This document shows, piece after piece, positions 13,901 to 25,449 of a stretch of 64,000 bases of DNA. The position numbers and the translations under genes were made by a program. The stretch is taken from assembly GCF_036370855.1 (NCBI RefSeq), contig NC_088102.1, positions 69,821,601 through 69,885,600 of the forward strand, in the 5' to 3' direction. The first letter of the stretch is position 1, and the number at the start of each line of letters is the position of its first letter. The DNA is from Dromaius novaehollandiae. Lineage: Eukaryota > Chordata > Aves > Casuariiformes > Dromaiidae. The notes below the pieces were generated by a model. The model saw nothing but the letters and a program-made list of their open reading frames with translations. It was not told the origin of the DNA and did not search any database.

Positions 13901-14389
13901 TTCCAGCTGGACCCACTGCTTCTCCCCTCGTTCAGCCTCCCCGGAAAGAAAACAGGCTTCTGCAGCAAACCCCTGAACCGTTATGTTTCTTTGTAGCATC
14001 AGTAATTTTGTTTTAATGGGACTAGATTGGCAGGGGCTGTCACTGATTTGCGGTAAGGTACAAGTGCACCTGTACTGAGCTTGATTGCGTGTGTCAGATG
14101 AGCACGTGAAAGACGTGAAGATACATTATTCAAAACCTTCTGGCTTTATCCTACACTGCTGATTCATAACGAGGTCAAGGAAAAGTACCAGTTTCTCCTT
14201 CTTTCGGTACGTACAATAGACGCAATAACCTGTGATATCCTTCGGTGTTCATATATTTTACCTGAGAAGCCCATGTGAACTATCCTATTACTACACTAAC
14301 TTTTCAGCTCCCTTGGTTTGGTTTTTTTTTTCCCTCTTATAAATAAATAAGTAGCATTTGAATATAAAATTCAATTAAAATGAAATGAA
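7961..14389. other. Intergenic flank, no gene seen
   Basis: No supportable coding sequence. The stretch contains A- and T-runs near 8070-8085 and 8231-8268 and an AT dinucleotide repeat near 10.68 kb. The remaining DNA is of ordinary composition, and its open frames (up to about 150 codons, such as 11881-12345 on the - strand) have no recognisable domains. Confidence 0.45.
10675..10703. repeat. AT-rich microsatellite
   Basis: Three blocks of alternating TA are separated by extra A residues, giving a 29-base simple repeat that can fold on itself. Confidence 0.85.
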
Positions 14390-14399
14390 ATGAAAATCC

Positions 14400-14661
14400 T
14401 CCTCCCGCCATCGTCGTCCCGCCGGCGCCATCTTGGGCGAAGGTTTCCCCGTGAGGTAATGGCGGGCGCTGCCGCGTCGCCTCGCACGACACCCCTGAGG
14501 GAAGGCTGCCGGCGGCTCCGCTGGCCGGCACCCGTTTGTGCCTTAAAGAAACTTTTCTTTTTTTCCCCCTTTTTTTTCCTGCATGGGGTTTGTCCGTGTG
14601 TCAGCTCTGCTGCCAGGGCAACGCGGTGGCACCGCGTGGGGCACAAAACGCCGTGTCGCCG
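14400..14661 (+). promoter_or_regulatory. GC-rich promoter-like cluster with candidate first exon
   Basis: A compact GC- and CpG-rich patch contains a YY1-type GCCATCTTG site at 14427-14435. It is followed by an ATG in good context (14459, G at +4) and a strong splice donor (CCG|GTGAGT, GT at 14662-14663). The frame from 14459 to the donor is open and begins MAGAAASPRTTPLREG. I do not recognise the product. It could be the first exon of an unannotated gene or lncRNA, or an outlying part of the PPP6R3 promoter region. The sequence shows the signals; transcription is inference. Confidence 0.3.
14427..14435 (+). promoter_or_regulatory. YY1-type site
   Basis: GCCATCTTG is the reverse complement of the CAAGATGGC YY1 core, which typically lies at or just after the start of transcription of CpG-island promoters. 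Confidence 0.45.
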
Positions 14662-14958
14662 GTGAGTTTTTGCTCGGTTTAGGGAGGGAAGCTGAGGTAA
14701 ACAAGGCCACACGTTTGGCCGTGCGTTTTCTGGAGGTTTCACACGTGCAGCCCCAGCGCCCCGGGCGGGAAGGTTTTGAAGCCAGTGCCTCCATGAGCAG
14801 CCCCATGCACCCCTCGGCGCACCTGCACCTCCTACACACCACTTTATCCCGGTCAAGTTTTATTAAAATATGCCCCTAATTTCGAGGCCGTTTAAGGTGG
14901 CCCACGAGCTCCTCAAAATAAGAAGAGAAGGGAAAAAAAGAAAGAAAAACATAAACGC

Positions 14959-14962
14959 AAAA
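14959..14962 (-). terminator. RNA polymerase III terminator of the tRNA-Ala gene
   Basis: On the - strand a run of four T residues begins five bases after the 3' end of the tRNA, the usual form and distance of a Pol III stop. A longer backup T-rich stretch lies at about 14930-14950. Confidence 0.75.
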
Positions 14963-14966
14963 GCCC

Positions 14967-15039
14967 TGGAGAATGCGGGCATCGATCCCGCTACCTCTCG
15001 CATGCTAAGCGAGCGCTCTACCATTTGAGCTAATTCCCC
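14967..15039 (-). tRNA. tRNA-Ala (anticodon AGC)
   Basis: The gene encodes a cytosolic alanine tRNA of 73 nt, with no intron and no encoded CCA. The sequence folds as a complete cloverleaf. The acceptor stem GGGGAAT pairs with ATTCTCC and includes the G3:U70 wobble that marks alanine tRNAs for alanyl-tRNA synthetase (bases 15037 and 14970). The anticodon loop CTTAGCA places AGC at 15004-15006 on the complementary strand. The internal A box (TAGCTCAAATGG) and B box (GGATCGATGCC) are intact, and a T4 terminator follows. It lies about 0.6 kb upstream of PPP6R3 exon 1 on the opposite strand, at the edge of the CpG island, so it probably sits in permanently open chromatin. All stems look sound, so I take it as functional rather than a tRNA-derived SINE. 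Confidence 0.96.
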
Positions 15040-15634
15040 GCGTCACAACGGTTTTCGCGCGCGCCCTCACATTCGCGCCCCGCCCCCCGCGTGTCGCCGC
15101 TGCCGCCGCGTTGTTGTCAGGCAGTTTGGCCGCCGCGCCGCGCCCCGGGGGGCGGGACTCCGCACGCCGGCCAATGGTGGGGCGCAGGGAGGCGTGGCCT
15201 CGGGGAGATCGCCACTGCCGGCGCCCACCCCTCCCGCCCTGAGGTCTCATTGGCCTCCTGCCGGACCTGAGCGCCTTAGCTCCAGATTGGGTGGAAGGGA
15301 TTTATTTTTAAAAGGCACCCGCGCTTGCGATTGGGCAAGGGAGACGCCTGTCACGATGACGTTACGCTGTTGCTAGGGCGTGAAGGTGGGAAACGAACTG
15401 CACCCGCCCCCATGCTTTGACTGGCCAACAGGAAGCCGAGAGCCCGCCCCCGTCCCCCTTTGGCCCCGTCTCGGCGCCGCTGCGGAGTGACTGACATCCG
15501 CAGGAAGGCCAGTGAGAGGCCGAGCCCCGCGCAGCCCCCAATAGGAAGTCGCGGGCCGAGGCCGGGGGGGCGGCGCCGGGGCGGTGTGATTGGCAGGCGG
15601 GGCGGGGGGAGAGGAGGGCTCGCAGGAGCTGATA

Positions 15635-15734
15635 TGTCCGCCATCTTGGAGCGTCGGTGATGGTGGCGAGCGGTGGCTTTCCCGCCTGAGCGGAGGCAGC
15701 CCGGGGCCTGTGGCGGGGGGACGCGCTTGCCGAG
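15635..15734 (+). other. PPP6R3 exon 1 (noncoding 5'UTR, start approximate)
   Basis: The donor CGAG|GTACGG places the exon end at 15734. The start is estimated from the YY1 site and is probably spread over tens of bases. The exon does hold an ATG at 15660 that opens a short frame, so it may carry a small upstream open frame. The assignment as exon 1 is an inference from the promoter signals and from the gene having a noncoding first exon in other vertebrates. Confidence 0.6.
15640..15648 (+). promoter_or_regulatory. YY1 site marking the probable start region
   Basis: GCCATCTTG lies in the stretch that should begin exon 1. In many housekeeping promoters this motif lies within about 20 bases downstream of the start site, which suggests that PPP6R3 transcription begins around 15620-15645. 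Confidence 0.5.
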
Positions 15735-16412
15735 GTACGGACGGGGCGGGGGCGAGCCGGGACTCTTCCGCCGCCTCGCGGAGGGCGGCGGCGGCGCGGG
15801 CCTGGCGCCTGCCCTCCCCCACCCCCCTTCAGCGCGGGGGGCCCCGGGGCACTGCTGAGGCCGCGGCCTGGCGGGGCCGTTGGGGCTCTCTGCGCGGCGG
15901 CGCCCCCCCCCCCCCGCCCCCTTCCTCCTCCGCGGCCGCCTTGGGCCCGGAGCGGCTGCCGCGAGACTGGGCGCGGCGGGGAGGGCCCGGGCCGCGCCGA
16001 GGGGGAGCGCTGCCCGCCCGCCGCCTGCTCGCCGCGCCGCCGCCTCCCGCCGCAGGGCTTCTCCTCGGCGGCGCTTCGTCCCCGCGGGCGGCGGCGCCTT
16101 GTTCCGCCACCGCCGAGCCGGCAGCTGCCGCGGGGAAGCTCAGCTCCCACCGCGGAGCTGGAGCTCCGGGTGGAGTGTTTTGTCCGAGATCGGGGAAGCC
16201 GCCTCCTCTCCCTCCCTCCCCTCCCCTCCCCCAGCAGTCACTCGTGCTGTGGTTGTAACTTGCAGAACTTTATTCCGGCTTCGCTGTTATCTCGGATAAT
16301 AAAGCAGAAAAGCCTTGCTGATAGCTGGTTTTGCATTCGGTTTCCTTCTCTTAAATCCGGGCCTCGGTATTCCTGTGAGGACACTGCCGGCTATTTTTTC
16401 CCAAGGCTTTTT

Positions 16413-16431
16413 CCCCCCCCCCCCCCCCCCC
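16413..16431. repeat. Poly(C) tract, 19 bases
   Basis: An uninterrupted C19 run just after the CpG island. Its length should be treated with caution because such runs are error-prone in sequencing. Confidence 0.9.
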
Positions 16432-16719
16432 AAACTAGAATTTATTAAAAGCATAGTGGTATTTTGGTAAGCTTGAACTGCTGTTAAGTACATCTGGCAA
16501 AATCCGGCTTCGAACCTGTCAGTTCTCTTGGTTTTTTGTTTTGTTTTTCTTTTACTCTAGTGGCTAAAAACTTCTCAAGGCATAAGAGGGAGTTAGGGTT
16601 ACAGTCTTGTGTGTCGTGTGACCTGAGTGCAGCTGAGGCTAAAATCGGAGTCTTGTCTGTCAAGATAAATAATATTTAAGTTCGAACAGTGGGATACTTT
16701 GAAAAGGGGTGTTGCTATT

Positions 16720-16737
16720 AAAAAAAAAAAAAAAAAA
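16720..16737. repeat. Poly(A) tract, 18 bases
   Basis: An A18 run in intron 1. No recognisable retroposon body precedes it. Confidence 0.85.
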
Positions 16738-17976
16738 GGTATTCTTAGTGGATTCGTGCAGAGAACTTAGGAGTGGGTGGATAGCTTTAGGAGGTGTTCC
16801 TTGGGAGATGTTGACAACTTAAAAATGAAAGGTAGCGTTACTGTTGCTGATATTACGTACTTCTTAAAATCTCCTTCAGTGGAAGGAATACGAATGTACT
16901 CTGACAGTAGGGTGTGAGGTTTTTTTATTGCTGAATATTAAACTAGTGTAAAATTTCCAGTTAGTATATGAAGTAGCTTGTAAATTGCAAATACTTGTGT
17001 GCCTCTTTGGTGGAATACCAAAGGATGGCAGATCATCTTGTATCAGCGTTCAGTTATTTGAACTACCGCATATATTCCAATAAGACTTCTGTGTGATTGC
17101 TTAGTTCAGTATTATTTATTTATTTATATTACTAGTGAGGCATGGGCTATTTGTAGCTTGGAGGGGTTTTATTATGCAAATCTAAAAGAACGTTACAGAA
17201 TTATCTTTTGATATGTAACTCGTTAAGGAGACTCCATACTGATTTGGTAGCTGGTCTGTGTGTTAAAAGATCAGTGTTTAACTTCTTGATAGTTTGTAAT
17301 TCTGTGTACTTGTCTAAATGCACTGAAGTTGTATCTTTCCTCCATCTATGATTCCTGGAACGCAGACGATATTTCCTTTGCTTTGCTCTCTGTGTAAAGC
17401 AGCATGTGTATGTAGTATTGGATCTTGTACTTTCTGAATTACTAAATGAGGTGATTTTCTGATAGTAGTAGAGGATTTTTATTTTGGCCAGAAGAGCTGC
17501 TCAAGAGGTCTCTTTACAGTGAACCCAAAGAAAATACGGAGTTTAACTGAAGCTTGTAGTTTAGAAATTCAGGAAAAGCAGCCTATTTAACCTTGATGTT
17601 TTTAAGCAGGGTAGTATGTTATGGCTTCTTTGCAAGCAAGTTAGGCTTATGTGTAAGCTGCTTTGACTGTAATGTCTGAGGACTTGTTAGATAGAATTCA
17701 ACTGGCCATTATTATTCCATTATGGAATTAAAGAAATCAAAGAGTGTGTGTGCCTTTTTCAGAATATTGCCTGCAAACTCTTCTTTGTGCTTCTGTTGTC
17801 TTGCTAAAGTGAGAAATTGTTACTTTTTCCTCAAGAAACCTTTTTGCTTGCACTTTGCAGAGGTGATTCTGTGGCCTGTTTGACAATCAGATGATGCTCT
17901 GAGTGTGAAATTCAAGTGACTTAAATAGAAGGGAATCTGATTTAGCAGTATTAAAGTAAAAGGGAAAAAAAAGTAC

Positions 17977-17999
17977 TTTTTTTTTTTTTTTTTTTTTTT
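17977..17999. repeat. Poly(T) tract, 23 bases
   Basis: A T23 run followed by AACAG. It looks like a splice acceptor, but no convincing exon with a donor follows it. Confidence 0.85.
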
Positions 18000-18984
18000 A
18001 ACAGTAACAGATGGTTTGAGAGTGAAGTCTATTGTTAAGGCTCAACAGCTTTGTTTCTCCACTCAGATTAAGTTTGAAAGGCATGTACTGTAAAACGCCA
18101 AAGAGCTGGTTCAAGAACAGCTGAAGAACAGCCAGTGTGGGAGCAAAATCTTAGTAAGAAGGGAGAAACACTTCAAAGAACTGTTTGGCCCACTTGCCTT
18201 TCTCTCTATTGATGTCATCCTCTTCCATCCAAGTGTTAAAAAGCCTTGAAGTATTTATTTAACTCTGCAGTTAGTGGAGAAGATCAGTCTGTATCAGCGT
18301 ATTGAAAAATGATGTCTCTTAGCTTCTGTTTTCCAGCATGCCACCCGCGCATCTTGATAGGTAGGAGGCTTGTTCTATTCACTTCTTGCGTATAAACTGG
18401 GTTCATTTGCTGCCTTTGGAAGTTGTGATGGAAACCACTGCTTCTTTTTTTTTTATTCTTACACAGAAGAAGCACTAGCATGAGCATAGGAATCCATTTG
18501 TGTAGTAAGGTCGGCTGTCTTTAGCGCATTAGCTGTGTCATCCTGCTACTGTAGTGGCATCCTCATCTGTGACCATTAAGATTAATGTGTACTATATGTT
18601 ACTTCACATCTTGTGTTTAGAAATAGTGTTCTCTTAAAGTAGATTCCGCATTCAGATTCTAGAAGACCAGACTTGTCTGATTGGATTATCTTGAGAGCAA
18701 GATGTGGAGCCATTCTTTTTGGCAAAACTTTCCATAATAATAAAATAAGTAGGGATAGATAATAAATCTTGCTTATCTCAACTGATTTTGTCGAGGGAAG
18801 GAGGAGAGCAAAGGACTTGAAGAAAGTATTTAGTGATTGTGCTTGATCCTGGTGTTTTAAGGGTGGGAGGCAAACCTGAACGATTAATCACAAAATGTCC
18901 GAAGATTACAAACACAGAATTGAAAGTTTTGCATATCACTTTTAACTCTTTTTTGCAGTGTATCTAGGTGCCGATATCTGTTGT

Positions 18985-19004
18985 AAAAAAAAAAAAAAAA
19001 AAAA
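18985..19004. repeat. Poly(A) tract, 20 bases
   Basis: An A20 run in intron 1 without a flanking retroposon that I can recognise. Confidence 0.85.
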
Positions 19005-22000
19005 GCCATTACAGTAAAATGTTATTTCACTTTTGCAAGTTTTATGTGTATCTATAGCTAGTCTGAGACACTTCTCAGGCAGCAGGACAGACTGATTTGG
19101 TAGGATGGGGATGAAATTTGGTATAAGCTGTTGAGAGCTTGCTTGTTTGTGGAATGGCTCTCTGCACAGGATTGGAAAAGTTCTGTGATCATGAAATACA
19201 AGACTGTTCCTGAGCTCTGTTTATTCAGTAGCATCTGTAAGGTGCTGAGAAGCAAGTCTGAAGTGGTATGTGTTGTTTGGAGTGGAGTTTCCTGACTGAT
19301 TGTTCTTATTTTTTGCTGTTACTCCATATAGTTCTCCCCTAATCCTGTTTCACAGTCATATCTGTTCCTTGGGACTTCAAAAACTTGAAGCGTGCAGTGG
19401 CAGAATCTGTGCACTGTGGTGCACGCCAGCAGTGGAAAGAAGACAAAAAGACCTGAATATAAAACTGTATGGAGCTGTGAAGCTGTAATACACTCTACGG
19501 GGATGACAGTATATGTTATCCCTGCTTCTGAATACAACTGAAAGGATTGAACTGAAAACATTCTTCACTAGTACCTGAAATCTATTGTTAAGTCAGAAAC
19601 AACAACTGAGTAGAAGACAGTGTGATCAGTATAGGTGTGTAGGCAAAATGGCAAAGAGCATCTGTAAAATTGGGGAGAACCTGACTAAATGAGTATTTGG
19701 GTAAAGTTGAAATTTGATATGGAGAGAGGCAGAACTGAGTAAAAGAAAAACAAGCACAAGAGCAGAAACTGCCTGATGGTGAGATTTGGAGGATTAGTCT
19801 CCTTGGGGGAAGTTCTGGAAAGGGTCCTGTTTTGTTTTGGATGAGATGATTGCAAGCATTCACATGTAGTTTGAGTTATGTATCAGCAAGGAGATGGAGT
19901 ATGTGACCTCGTGGCCTCCTTCCTGCCTCCACTGGGCCTTCTGGAAAATGAGTGCTGAAGGACCACTGGCAGGCTCCTCTCAGTTGTGCTGAGAGATGCT
20001 TTTGAACGTGAAGAACACTCTTAAAGGCTTGTTCTGATGCCCAAGCACGTCTTGAGTGAAGCTTGTGAAGGGGACTTGTGATTCCCATTCTGGTAACAAA
20101 ACATGTTTGGAGTTGAGGATGGAAATTTCTGCATTTTATTTTTTCAGCAAAAACTAGTCATTTGTTCCTAAGACTATTAGATATGCGAATTAGATATCTG
20201 AATAGAACAATTCCTGTGCTAAAATTATTCTCACTGTTTGTGTGTGTCATGTGAATCCTGGCCATCTCTTATCCTTGCTATGGGTTGGTCTATGTAATGG
20301 CACTGTACCCCACCTTCAGTGATCGTAGGTAGATTTTTAAATGGCTCCTAATATATAAAATAAGGTTCTGTTATGCAAATTTAACTTATTTGCCGAGGTT
20401 TTTGAAGTGAATTTAATTTCCCAAACTTGTAGCTTATAGAAAGATGCTCTCTCTGAGTATATGTAATGCTTCTCTAGAGGAGTGAAGCGTAGGACCCTAG
20501 TTCCCCAGGTAGGCGATGCATGTTTCTCATTTGTAGAGCTAGTGTCCTAATTGAGAAATCGAAAGCAAGTTAGTAAGATTTAAAGTAATGCTTTATACAG
20601 TGTCCATAAGCAGTATTAATACAGATGTGATTACATCTTTTTTTTTATGGCACTGTAACTAGTTCCAGTGGTTGACTTAGAGCAGGAAAAATGAGAGTAA
20701 TACAAATTTCTAACAGCTTGGCTTGCTGCAAATTAATATTACTTCAATGCTGATGCATAATGAAAGAATATCAACTTCTGCTTCCATAGGGTGAATTTTT
20801 GCATCTCTGTACCATAGTGCTTATATGTTTAGTGTTTCTCTTACAGAAGCTGTAAAAAATCCAATACCTCATGCTTTGGTTGCTTTTTTCCCCCCATAAA
20901 TATAATAGAAATCAAAATAGTTTTACTAAAAGATACAGTACGATGAAAAGCTGTAGGCAAGGTCTTGGTGTAAAGACTCTTCTTCTTATAAAATGCACTG
21001 ACTTGGGGCTTTCTTGATGTTCTGTTCTTGTTACATACCAGCTACTTCTTCAGCCAGTCTTAAATCTAAAATGATCAGCTAGGAACTTCAGTACTGGTTT
21101 GAGCTACAGTAACTCACATTATTTCTTCCATTACTGCCTTGACAGATTTGCCAGATACCAAGTATCATTGAAAGCTAACCCTTCAGAAGAATAAGTAGTA
21201 AATTACATTAGTTTGACTGGTTTAGCTGCCTTCGCCAGGCTTCTTGAAGAAGGATGGAAACTCTGGAGACTAGCAGAATAATGCTACAGCGGTGGAAGGG
21301 ACAGACGGACACGCTTTTGGGTAGGTGGGTTTCCTGCTGATGCTGTAAGTATCCTCTACAGGAAGCCCACTTCCTCTCGTGTTGACACTGGCCAGCATGC
21401 ATCCCAGGTGGAAGTCCGGTTGAAAATTGCAGCAGTGCAATGGTTGTGTTCCTGCCTTCCATGTTTGTCACTCTGTATCCTTCTTTCTGGCCGTTATGAG
21501 GGAGTTTGTCATTGCTTTTGGCACTTCTAACAACTGGTAGCTTGTTGGTGAGTCTTTCCCTTTCCATGTGTGGCAGTGGTAGAAATTATACCAAGCTGGC
21601 CGTGAAGTAGTCAGTCCTTGCTTTTGGCTGTGACAAGCCTTCGTATAAGGATCCTTTTATTGTGTGTACCTGATGCTAGGCTCTTTGTTATAGTTCCACG
21701 CCACCTTTCATTTAATAGCAAGGAGATGTTATGCGCTGACCTTTGCATCTAGACAAAACTGTTAGTGACATAAGTTTGCATTTCTTAATGGTCAGTGGCT
21801 GTAAAACCAGGTGTGGCTTGTGATGCTCCTTGCCTTTACTTTAACGATTAGTGTACTGTTTTTATTTTGACTTTCAAAAAGGGAAATATTGGAAGGTAAA
21901 GCCAACAGCAATCAGTAGTTGATGAAGATGGTGCAAGAGCACTGCACAACTTGTACAACTGCTGGTTGTGAGAAAGAAGGTAATTGCTGCTGTTGCTGTG

Positions 22001-22731
22001 AGTTGGCAGTAGCAGTCAGCGTTTAGCTTTTATGAGCATCTTGGAGCTAGTTAAAACTTTACAGTTCTCTTTGACCTCACCAAGTCCTTCCTGTCTCTTT
22101 ACCAATGGTGTTATGGGATGTCTTTCCTCACTTAAAAGGAATCTACTTTGTCATCAAACTATGAAAGCTGTGTTATGTCTGTAACTTCTTTGACTTTACT
22201 ATTTGCAGGGCTAAGACTCTCTTCTAGTCACTTAAAATAAAAAAAGCACGTAAGATTTGCGGTGACATCACTACAACGTGGTCGGGGACTGAATTTAAAG
22301 CTTTATTCTTTCTCAACCCATATAAATGTTTGATAGCTTCTGTTTCTCAGTAGTTGTGCCAGGTGCTGTTGCCTTGCGGCTTTATACGGTTTCAGTTATA
22401 GGTGGGCACAAATACTGTCTTTTCTGCTGTGGTTGTCTGTTCCAGGATGCTCTTCTGCTGTGCTTGGAAATGATTTATTTCCAAGAAAGGGATTTGACAT
22501 GGCTGAACTGAGGACTAGCCACACCTGGTTTGGCTGCTCTGCTTCCGAAATGCAGCTCTTAAATCCAACTTAATCTCTAACTCTCCACTTACTGAATCGG
22601 AAGTTTAATTGCCCAGGTTGGAATTGTAGGGATGGGATATCAAAGGCAGCTAGTTAAAAAGAAAAAAAGAGAAAAAAGCCTCTGTGTATGTGGGTGTCAT
22701 GTGAAACAGGGATTCAAAATCTGAAATCCCA

Positions 22732-22806
22732 GTGGGTGTTTGATATCTGTTATAATGTAGGAAATACCTGTGGGTGTCTGACATCTTTTTCAGTATAGGA
22801 AATTGG
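22732..22806 (+). repeat. Two-copy tandem duplication, about 38-bp unit
   Basis: Two adjacent units both begin GTGGGTGT, continue with a GA-ATCT-T core and end with TAGGAAAT. They differ at several positions, which fits an old local duplication. The unit boundary is at about 22769/22770. Confidence 0.6.
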
Positions 22807-25410
22807 CTCCCTTTTAGGACACAACAGAAAGTTAATGTTAAAATTCTTGTAACGTAGCCTTTTCTTTGAAATGCGCTGGACCCAAGCCTCCCCTTCTTTG
22901 GACTCGGGGATACTGAGATTTATCTTCCACTCTTCGGAAGAACATGCGAACTATAAGGCTGGAGGCCAGAGCGTGATGGGATTACTTTGTGTTTCTCCCC
23001 TGTCGAAGTTGTAGCACTGTGTAGCCAAGAATAAAATTATTAATAGAGCCAGAAAATGTGCGACTGCAGCACTGAGGACGTTATCATGAGATGGAGAGTT
23101 ACAGATTGTCTCGATGTCTGTAGTTGTGGGTGGGGCTTTTTTTAGCAAGGCTCAGTGCTTGTGATTGTGAAGACTAAGGTCTTCTCTGGGAATGCGAATT
23201 AGTAAACTGATACTGGAACTGCTAAGCAGCAGAATGTAAATAACGAGGCAGATGTGTTTTATTGAGCATACTTGGATTTTATTAAGAATTTTTTATTATT
23301 CTTCTTATTATGGAAAAGCTGCAAGCAGCAGCCAGTGAAGGTATAACTCCCTCCCTCCAAAATAAAAACCAAACTCTCAATTGAAAATAAAGCAAAGAAA
23401 GGAAAGCTGCAGGAGGAAAGCATTGAAGTTGTCTTATTGCAGCTAGCCATCATAAGATTTCTTTTGAAAATCATAATTTTTTTTGGAGTTCATGCTTAGA
23501 GCTGTAAAGCTTTGTTTCTGGACTTTCAGATGTTTCAAATTAACTTAATTTCTGAGAATAACAGTTTGTACTAAAGTTGCCTTGCCTCCTCTTGTCACGC
23601 TACTGACTTAACTTTATTGGATGGTAGTAGGTAAGACTGACTTTCCGGAATCTGAGGAACTCTAAATGTTACCTAAGAGCATAATTTAAACTCAGATCTT
23701 AGGTTTTTGACCTCAAGGTTCTGCTTAGCAGAGTATTGCTTCCTAGAGCTATGTTGCAGTGCTGTTATAAATACTCTACCTTTTTAAATTCTGAGCTAGC
23801 GTTTTAAACAGCTTGCTTTCCTTGCAACTTTATTCTTCAAATGTCTTGAATAGACCTAGGACTGAGAAGCATCAGTGCAGTTGTTGGTTACTGTTGTCTT
23901 GCACTTGGGTTAATAACGACCTTGTTGCCTCAGTAATTCCTACTCGTAAAGAATGAAGAAACGCTTTGCAGAGCTGAGACCTCTTCTTGCCCTGGATAGA
24001 GCTGTTAACACACAAGTTGGTAGCCAGAGGCTGTAAAGCTAGAGAAGAGGCTGCAGGAAGGAATGGATGCCAGAAGTGTTCTGGTCAGCGGCTGTGGCGT
24101 AGCCCTGTCTTGAGAGGAGGAGAAGCATGGAGAGAGTGAGAGAGGAAACCCAGCCAACTTAAATACATCTGCACAAAAGTATTTTGGTAAGGGCCATTGT
24201 AAAACGATCTTGGATTTGTCCTAAATACCGCTTCTCAACCTATGGGATGTTGCTTCAGTGTTTTTTTTGACTCTGTCTGCAGGGATGTGCATTTACAGTA
24301 TTTCTCAGTTGGTGATTATTTCAGTGTAAAGTTGTAGGATGTGAAAGTAATGAGAAATTTCCTTAAGGAATATGGCTGGACTGTTGAGGTGGGCTTGCGC
24401 TGTAACTCATCAGTTGCAGCTATGAGTTTCTTAGAGTTCAAAAAGATGGTGGGGTTAGAGGAGGGGAGAGAAGTAGTCTTCTGATGCTCCAGTGAGGAGA
24501 CACTGAAACAGAACTTTTAAAAGCTGATTTTGAAGACCACTGAGCATTTCCGTAACAAGTTTGCATTTTCGTATCAAACTTTGGCTTTTTCTTCAAGAAT
24601 AGGGCTGTGTGTTGCGGTTGTAACAAGGTAGCTTATTCTGTTAGGCAGTGGGCAAAGAGGCTTTCTCTGGTGGTGTGCATCAAAATCGGAGCTTTCTATG
24701 GGGAGAGCGTGCTTCCTTGCAACGGGAGCTCAGATGCATCTGTGCCGGAAAAATGTGTGGTAGTTGCAATGCATATGCTTTGTGAAAGCACAGCATGGCA
24801 AGACTCAGGATTACTACAGTGCTTCCCTCCAAGACATAAATCACTTGAATTGGGGGGGGTGGGAGGGGAGGAGGATAATATTAACTTAATGGCCACCTCA
24901 AGCTCTACCTGTAAAATGCCTTCTCTGTGACTTTGTATTACTTTGGTTTTCTAATTTCTGTTCTAGGACTTCTGCTTATGCTCTAATTGAAATAGTATTC
25001 ATTCGCTAAGCTTTTGTGAGTGAGAGTTTTGTGAAGTCTTCCCATTTGAAGAAGCCTTTTTTAGTCCTGTAAGCCGAGTCTCTCTCGGGAAAGTAAAGCT
25101 AGTCATGCCTCTATCTGCAGCTTCCCCATGTAGTGTTAAATGCTCGTCATTTAAATAACTTAGGGGTGGAGAGGTCGTTTGCTAGCACTTTGTATTACTA
25201 AGAATGGTGGTGAAATGCTTGTGGAGGGTATTGACCTTCTATTCAGTTGTCTTACTCCTTGAGTGATCACCTGTCTGCTTTGGCATCCAGCACTTAGTTA
25301 ATGTTCTGTATGCTTTTTAAAGTACCTTTCTTTTCAAACTGCTTAACTTCAAGGTTTCTGAAGAGCGGAAAAGGACAGTGGCTTAGATTCTTTCCCTGGT
25401 GTGTGTGGGT

Positions 25411-25449
25411 TTTTTTGTGTTTTTTTTTTTTGTTGTTGTTGTTGTTGAT
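25411..25449. repeat. T-rich and (TTG)n simple repeat
   Basis: A broken T-run passes into about six TTG units ending at 25449. It is simple-sequence DNA in intron 1. Confidence 0.8.

Larger units (their letters stand above)
15030..16200. promoter_or_regulatory. CpG-island promoter of PPP6R3
   Basis: This stretch is very rich in G+C and CpG. It holds six CCAAT boxes in both orientations: + strand at 15171-15175 and 15538-15542; - strand at 15249-15253, 15286-15290, 15330-15334 and 15589-15593. There is also a CRE-like TGACGTTA (15357-15364), several GGGCGG boxes and a YY1 site at 15640. A weak TATA-like TTTTTAAAAGG lies at 15304-15314. This is the architecture of a housekeeping promoter with dispersed start sites. 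The upstream part may also drive divergent transcription toward the tRNA side. The long open frames on both strands in the island are composition artefacts. Boundaries are by eye. Confidence 0.85.

Noticed and set aside
1-14389. 3' exons of LRP5, expected upstream by synteny with human
   Set aside because: No LDL-receptor class A cysteine pattern or Pro/Ser-rich tail was found; the gene probably ends before this window or its 3'UTR is not recognisable.
15362-16258. Long frames of 222 and 262 codons in the CpG island
   Set aside because: Arg/Gly/Pro/Ala-rich low-complexity text on both strands over the promoter; stop codons are simply rare there.
17977-18070. T23-AACAG as an acceptor of a UTR exon
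   Set aside because: No convincing donor follows at exon-like distance; fits a retroposon-type or slippage T-run equally well.
21208-21567. 119-codon - strand frame in intron 1
   Set aside because: No family recognised and no supporting splice or polyadenylation signals.
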